This document shows, piece after piece, positions 14,143 through 16,087 of a DNA stretch of 16,087 bases; the first letter of the stretch is position 1, and every line of letters begins with the position of its first letter. The stretch is taken from assembly GCA_002315655.1 (NCBI GenBank), contig DCHO01000059.1, forward strand, positions 1-16,087. The letters are read 5' to 3'. The stretch is from Christensenella sp. UBA1750. GTDB lineage: Bacteria > Bacillota > Clostridia > Christensenellales > UBA1750. Below the pieces are notes generated by a model. It made no database searches. It had not been told where the DNA came from and worked only from the letters and a program-made list of their open reading frames with translations. The translations under genes and the position numbers were made by a program.

Positions 14143-15081
14143 ATGGGTAATATTCCCGGTATTACACGACCGGACTTACAGGCTTTACCGCAGATTGCGG
14201 ATCGTATGACCTTTCTTTACTTGGAGCGCTGTGTGCTGAATCGTCAGGATAGTGCTATTACAGTTACGGATGATCGCGGATGCGTGTTTGTTCCGGCTGC
14301 TTCCATCAGTGTTCTGCTGCTTGGACCCGGAACAAAGATCACCCATCGGGCAATGGAATTGATCGGGGATGCAGGAGTCAGTGTGTTGTGGGTGGGGGAG
14401 CAGGGTGTTCGTTTCTATGCCGGAGGTCGCCCGCTTTCCCACCGCGCCGGAATGTTGATCCGTCAGGCAGAATTGGTCAGCAATACCCGATCTCATCTTA
14501 CGGTTGTGCGCAGAATGTATGAAATGCGCTTTCCAAATGAGAATGTCAGCACTTTGACCTTGCAGCAGCTGCGCGGACGGGAAGGGGCTCGCATCCGTGC
14601 AGTTTATCGTGCTATGTCAAAGCAATGGAATGTGCCATGGGATGGACGGGAGTACGATCCGGAAGCCTTTGAAAAAGGGGACGCTGTAAATCAGGCGCTG
14701 TCCGCCGGACACGCTTGCCTGTATGGCGTCGCTCACGCCGTTATCTTGGCGTTGGGATGCTCTCCGGGATTAGGCTTCGTCCATGTCGGACACGACAATG
14801 CGTTTGTCTATGATATTGCAGACCTGTATAAAGCGGAGATCACGATTCCGTTGGCTTTTGAAGTTGCTTCGAGGGAAGAGAAGGATAACATTGCCTCTGT
14901 TATGCGGCGGGAAACCCGGGATGCAATGGTTCAGCACCATATTCTGGAAAAAATGGTGCATGATGTCCATGCCCTTCTGAAAAAAGAGCAGGAAGAAGAA
15001 TTGGACGCTGTCTTTCTGTGGGATAACAAAACCGGAAGTGTGGAGAACGGACATTCCTACGGAACGGAGGATGATCCATGA
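14143..15081 (+). CDS. cas1: Cas1e, CRISPR integrase
   Basis: A 312-residue type I-E Cas1. The metal-binding residues are in place: Glu147 in LRGREGARIR, His214 in GFVHVGHDN, Asp224 and Asp227 in FVYDIADLYKAE, each offset by six from the E. coli positions. With Cas2 it captures prespacers and joins them to the leader-repeat end. The gene starts 19 bases after cas6e with GAGGGATAAC upstream, and its stop overlaps the cas2 start by four bases (ATGA). The C-terminal tail after LKKEQEEELDAVFLWDN is Glu/Asp-rich, as in other Cas1e. Confidence 0.97.
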   Translation: MGNIPGITRPDLQALPQIADRMTFLYLERCVLNRQDSAITVTDDRGCVFVPAASISVLLLGPGTKITHRAMELIGDAGVSVLWVGEQGVRFYAGGRPLSHRAGMLIRQAELVSNTRSHLTVVRRMYEMRFPNENVSTLTLQQLRGREGARIRAVYRAMSKQWNVPWDGREYDPEAFEKGDAVNQALSAGHACLYGVAHAVILALGCSPGLGFVHVGHDNAFVYDIADLYKAEITIPLAFEVASREEKDNIASVMRRETRDAMVQHHILEKMVHDVHALLKKEQEEELDAVFLWDNKTGSVENGHSYGTEDDP

Positions 15082-15962
15082 TTGTGCTCTCCGTTACGGA
15101 CTGCCCGCCTTCTCTGCGCGGCGATCTTTCCAAATGGCTGTTGGAGATCAATACGGGAGTATATGTCGGAAAAGTCAGTGCCCGGGTACGGGAGGAACTG
15201 TGGAAGCGTGTCAAGGAGCATTTGAAACACGGGCGTGCGACGCTGGTCTTCACAACGAACAATGAGCAGGGAATGGATTTCTATGTGCATAATACAACAT
15301 GGAAGCCTGTTGACTTTGACGGCCTTAAATTGATGATGCGGCCTCTTCCTGCTCAGAGCATGAAGGAAGAAACGACACCGTTACAGCCGAGAAGCACTGC
15401 CGCAGTGATAAATCTCCTGAACAAAAAGGCTGAAAGTCATGCCCGATCAGCCAAAAGGCAAGGGTATATCGTTTTGGATATCGAAACCACGGGAACGAAC
15501 AGTGAAAAGGATTCAATCCTTGAACTTGCTGCAATTCACATTCTTGACCATCACATAGAAAATCAGTTGTCGCTGCTTGTGCAGTATTCAGGACAAATAC
15601 CGGAAGCCATTGTGAAATTAACCGGCATCACGGATGGGATGCTTCGAGCAAACGGAATCCCTTTGTCAGAAGCCCTGAAACAATATAGCTCATTTGTAGG
15701 GAATTGCCCGATTGTGTGCCATAATGCCCCGTTCGACAGAAAGTTTCTGAAAATGGCATTTGAAAGCGTCGATTTGGATTTCCCTGACAATCGCTTTGAG
15801 GACACTTTGTTTCTGGCTCGGCAAAGAGTGGACGATGTGGAAAACTATCAGCTTTCAACATTAGCTGCTCATTTCTCTATCCCTTTGCAAAGTGCCCATC
15901 GTGCATTGGATGACTGCGTGGCGACATTCCGACTCTATGAGAAACTGAATGAAATTGAGTGA
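15078..15962 (+). CDS. cas2: Cas2e fused to a DEDDh (DnaQ-like) 3'-5' exonuclease
   Basis: A 294-residue two-domain protein. Residues 1-95 are Cas2e (MIVLSVTDCPPSLRGDLSKW, INTGVYVGKVSARVREELW, then the GMDFYVHNTTWKPVDFDGL strand). A linker of about 30 residues follows, then a DEDDh exonuclease: Asp134/Glu136 in VLDIETTG, Asp220 in CHNAPFDRKF, and His274/Asp279 in AHRALDDC. The same fusion is known from streptococcal type I-E systems, where the exonuclease domain trims prespacer 3' overhangs before integration. All catalytic residues are intact here. GGAACGGAGG precedes the ATG with a seven-base gap. The array starts 41 bases downstream. Confidence 0.96.
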   Translation: MIVLSVTDCPPSLRGDLSKWLLEINTGVYVGKVSARVREELWKRVKEHLKHGRATLVFTTNNEQGMDFYVHNTTWKPVDFDGLKLMMRPLPAQSMKEETTPLQPRSTAAVINLLNKKAESHARSAKRQGYIVLDIETTGTNSEKDSILELAAIHILDHHIENQLSLLVQYSGQIPEAIVKLTGITDGMLRANGIPLSEALKQYSSFVGNCPIVCHNAPFDRKFLKMAFESVDLDFPDNRFEDTLFLARQRVDDVENYQLSTLAAHFSIPLQSAHRALDDCVATFRLYEKLNEIE

Positions 15963-15983
15963 CAGGCATTTCATGAATGCCTG
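15963..15983. promoter_or_regulatory. Perfect inverted repeat in the CRISPR leader
   Basis: CAGGCATT and AATGCCTG pair over eight bases around TCATG, starting right after the cas2 stop. TTCATGAA at its centre is itself palindromic. It lies 20 bases before the first repeat. It could end the cas mRNA (a T-run only appears 12 bases on, so a poor terminator) or be a protein-binding leader site guiding Cas1-Cas2. Confidence 0.5.
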
Positions 15984-16003
15984 AATTTAGGGATCTTTTT
16001 AGT

Positions 16004-16087
16004 CTTTTCCCCGCATACGCGGGGGTGATCCCAGGTATAAACCAATTTACAAAGCCGAGTATATCTTTTCCCCGCATACGCGGGGGT
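16004..16087 (+). CRISPR. Start of a type I-E CRISPR array (one full and one partial repeat)
   Basis: The first repeat, 16004-16032 (29 bases), begins CTTTTCCCCGCATACGC and ends GTGATCCC. A 32-base spacer spans 16033-16064. The second repeat starts at 16065 and is cut by the window after 23 bases, all identical to the first. The 61-base period and the hairpin CCCCGC-ATAC-GCGGGG (16009-16024) are typical of type I-E. Cleavage by Cas6e at the base of the hairpin would leave an eight-base 5' handle GTGATCCC. The array is on the same strand as the cas genes and continues beyond the window. Confidence 0.95.

Overview
The window looks like a chromosomal segment of a Gram-positive Clostridia-type bacterium (Firmicutes/Bacillota, gut Oscillospirales-like is my guess). 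Supporting signs are AAGGAGG-type ribosome binding sites, near-consensus TTGACA/TATAAT promoters with 17-base spacers, a Clostridia-style lipoprotein signal, and a tRNA-Thr with encoded CCA. The genus cannot be fixed from the sequence alone.

Left part (1-5686), ordinary accessory and metabolic genes. On the minus strand, a CAT-fold acyltransferase-like gene (290-1165) is followed by a gene cut by the window edge (1-271). Divergent from them, a small three-helix PQ-loop/SemiSWEET-like membrane protein (1338-1634) is translationally coupled to an alpha/beta hydrolase (1634-2380). A bidirectional terminator separates these from a minus-strand operon, read from 5477 down to 2428. It encodes a GH28-like beta-helix protein, an RluA-family pseudouridine synthase and an AAC(3)-family N-acetyltransferase.

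Middle part (5687-8605). A tRNA-Thr(GGT) has its own promoter, a hairpin-rich 5' leader and a terminator. It is followed by about 550 bases without a convincing gene but with strong inverted repeats. Then comes a 668-residue secreted lipoprotein made of right-handed beta-helix repeats, with its own promoter, leader hairpin and terminator.

Right part (8606-16087), a type I-E CRISPR-Cas locus. A WYL-domain regulator with its own promoter precedes a tightly packed cas operon: cas3 (HD part only), cas8e/cse1 (C-terminal part only), cse2, cas7e, cas5e, cas6e, cas1e and a cas2e fused to a DEDDh (DnaQ-like) exonuclease. The CRISPR array starts 41 bases after cas2: one full 29-base repeat, a 32-base spacer, then 23 bases of the next repeat before the window ends.

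The main discovery is a deletion-like junction near 10183. The Cas3 reading frame stops being Cas3 just after the HD nuclease domain, and the next recognisable sequence is the second half of Cse1 in a different frame. The Cas3 helicase and the Cse1 N-terminal region (with the PAM-sensing L1 loop) are missing, roughly 2.5 kb judged from usual family lengths. The rest of Cascade (Cse2, Cas7, Cas5, Cas6e) and the adaptation proteins (Cas1, Cas2-DEDDh) keep complete frames and catalytic residues. The locus thus appears to have lost interference while keeping crRNA processing and spacer acquisition, unless the junction is an assembly error.
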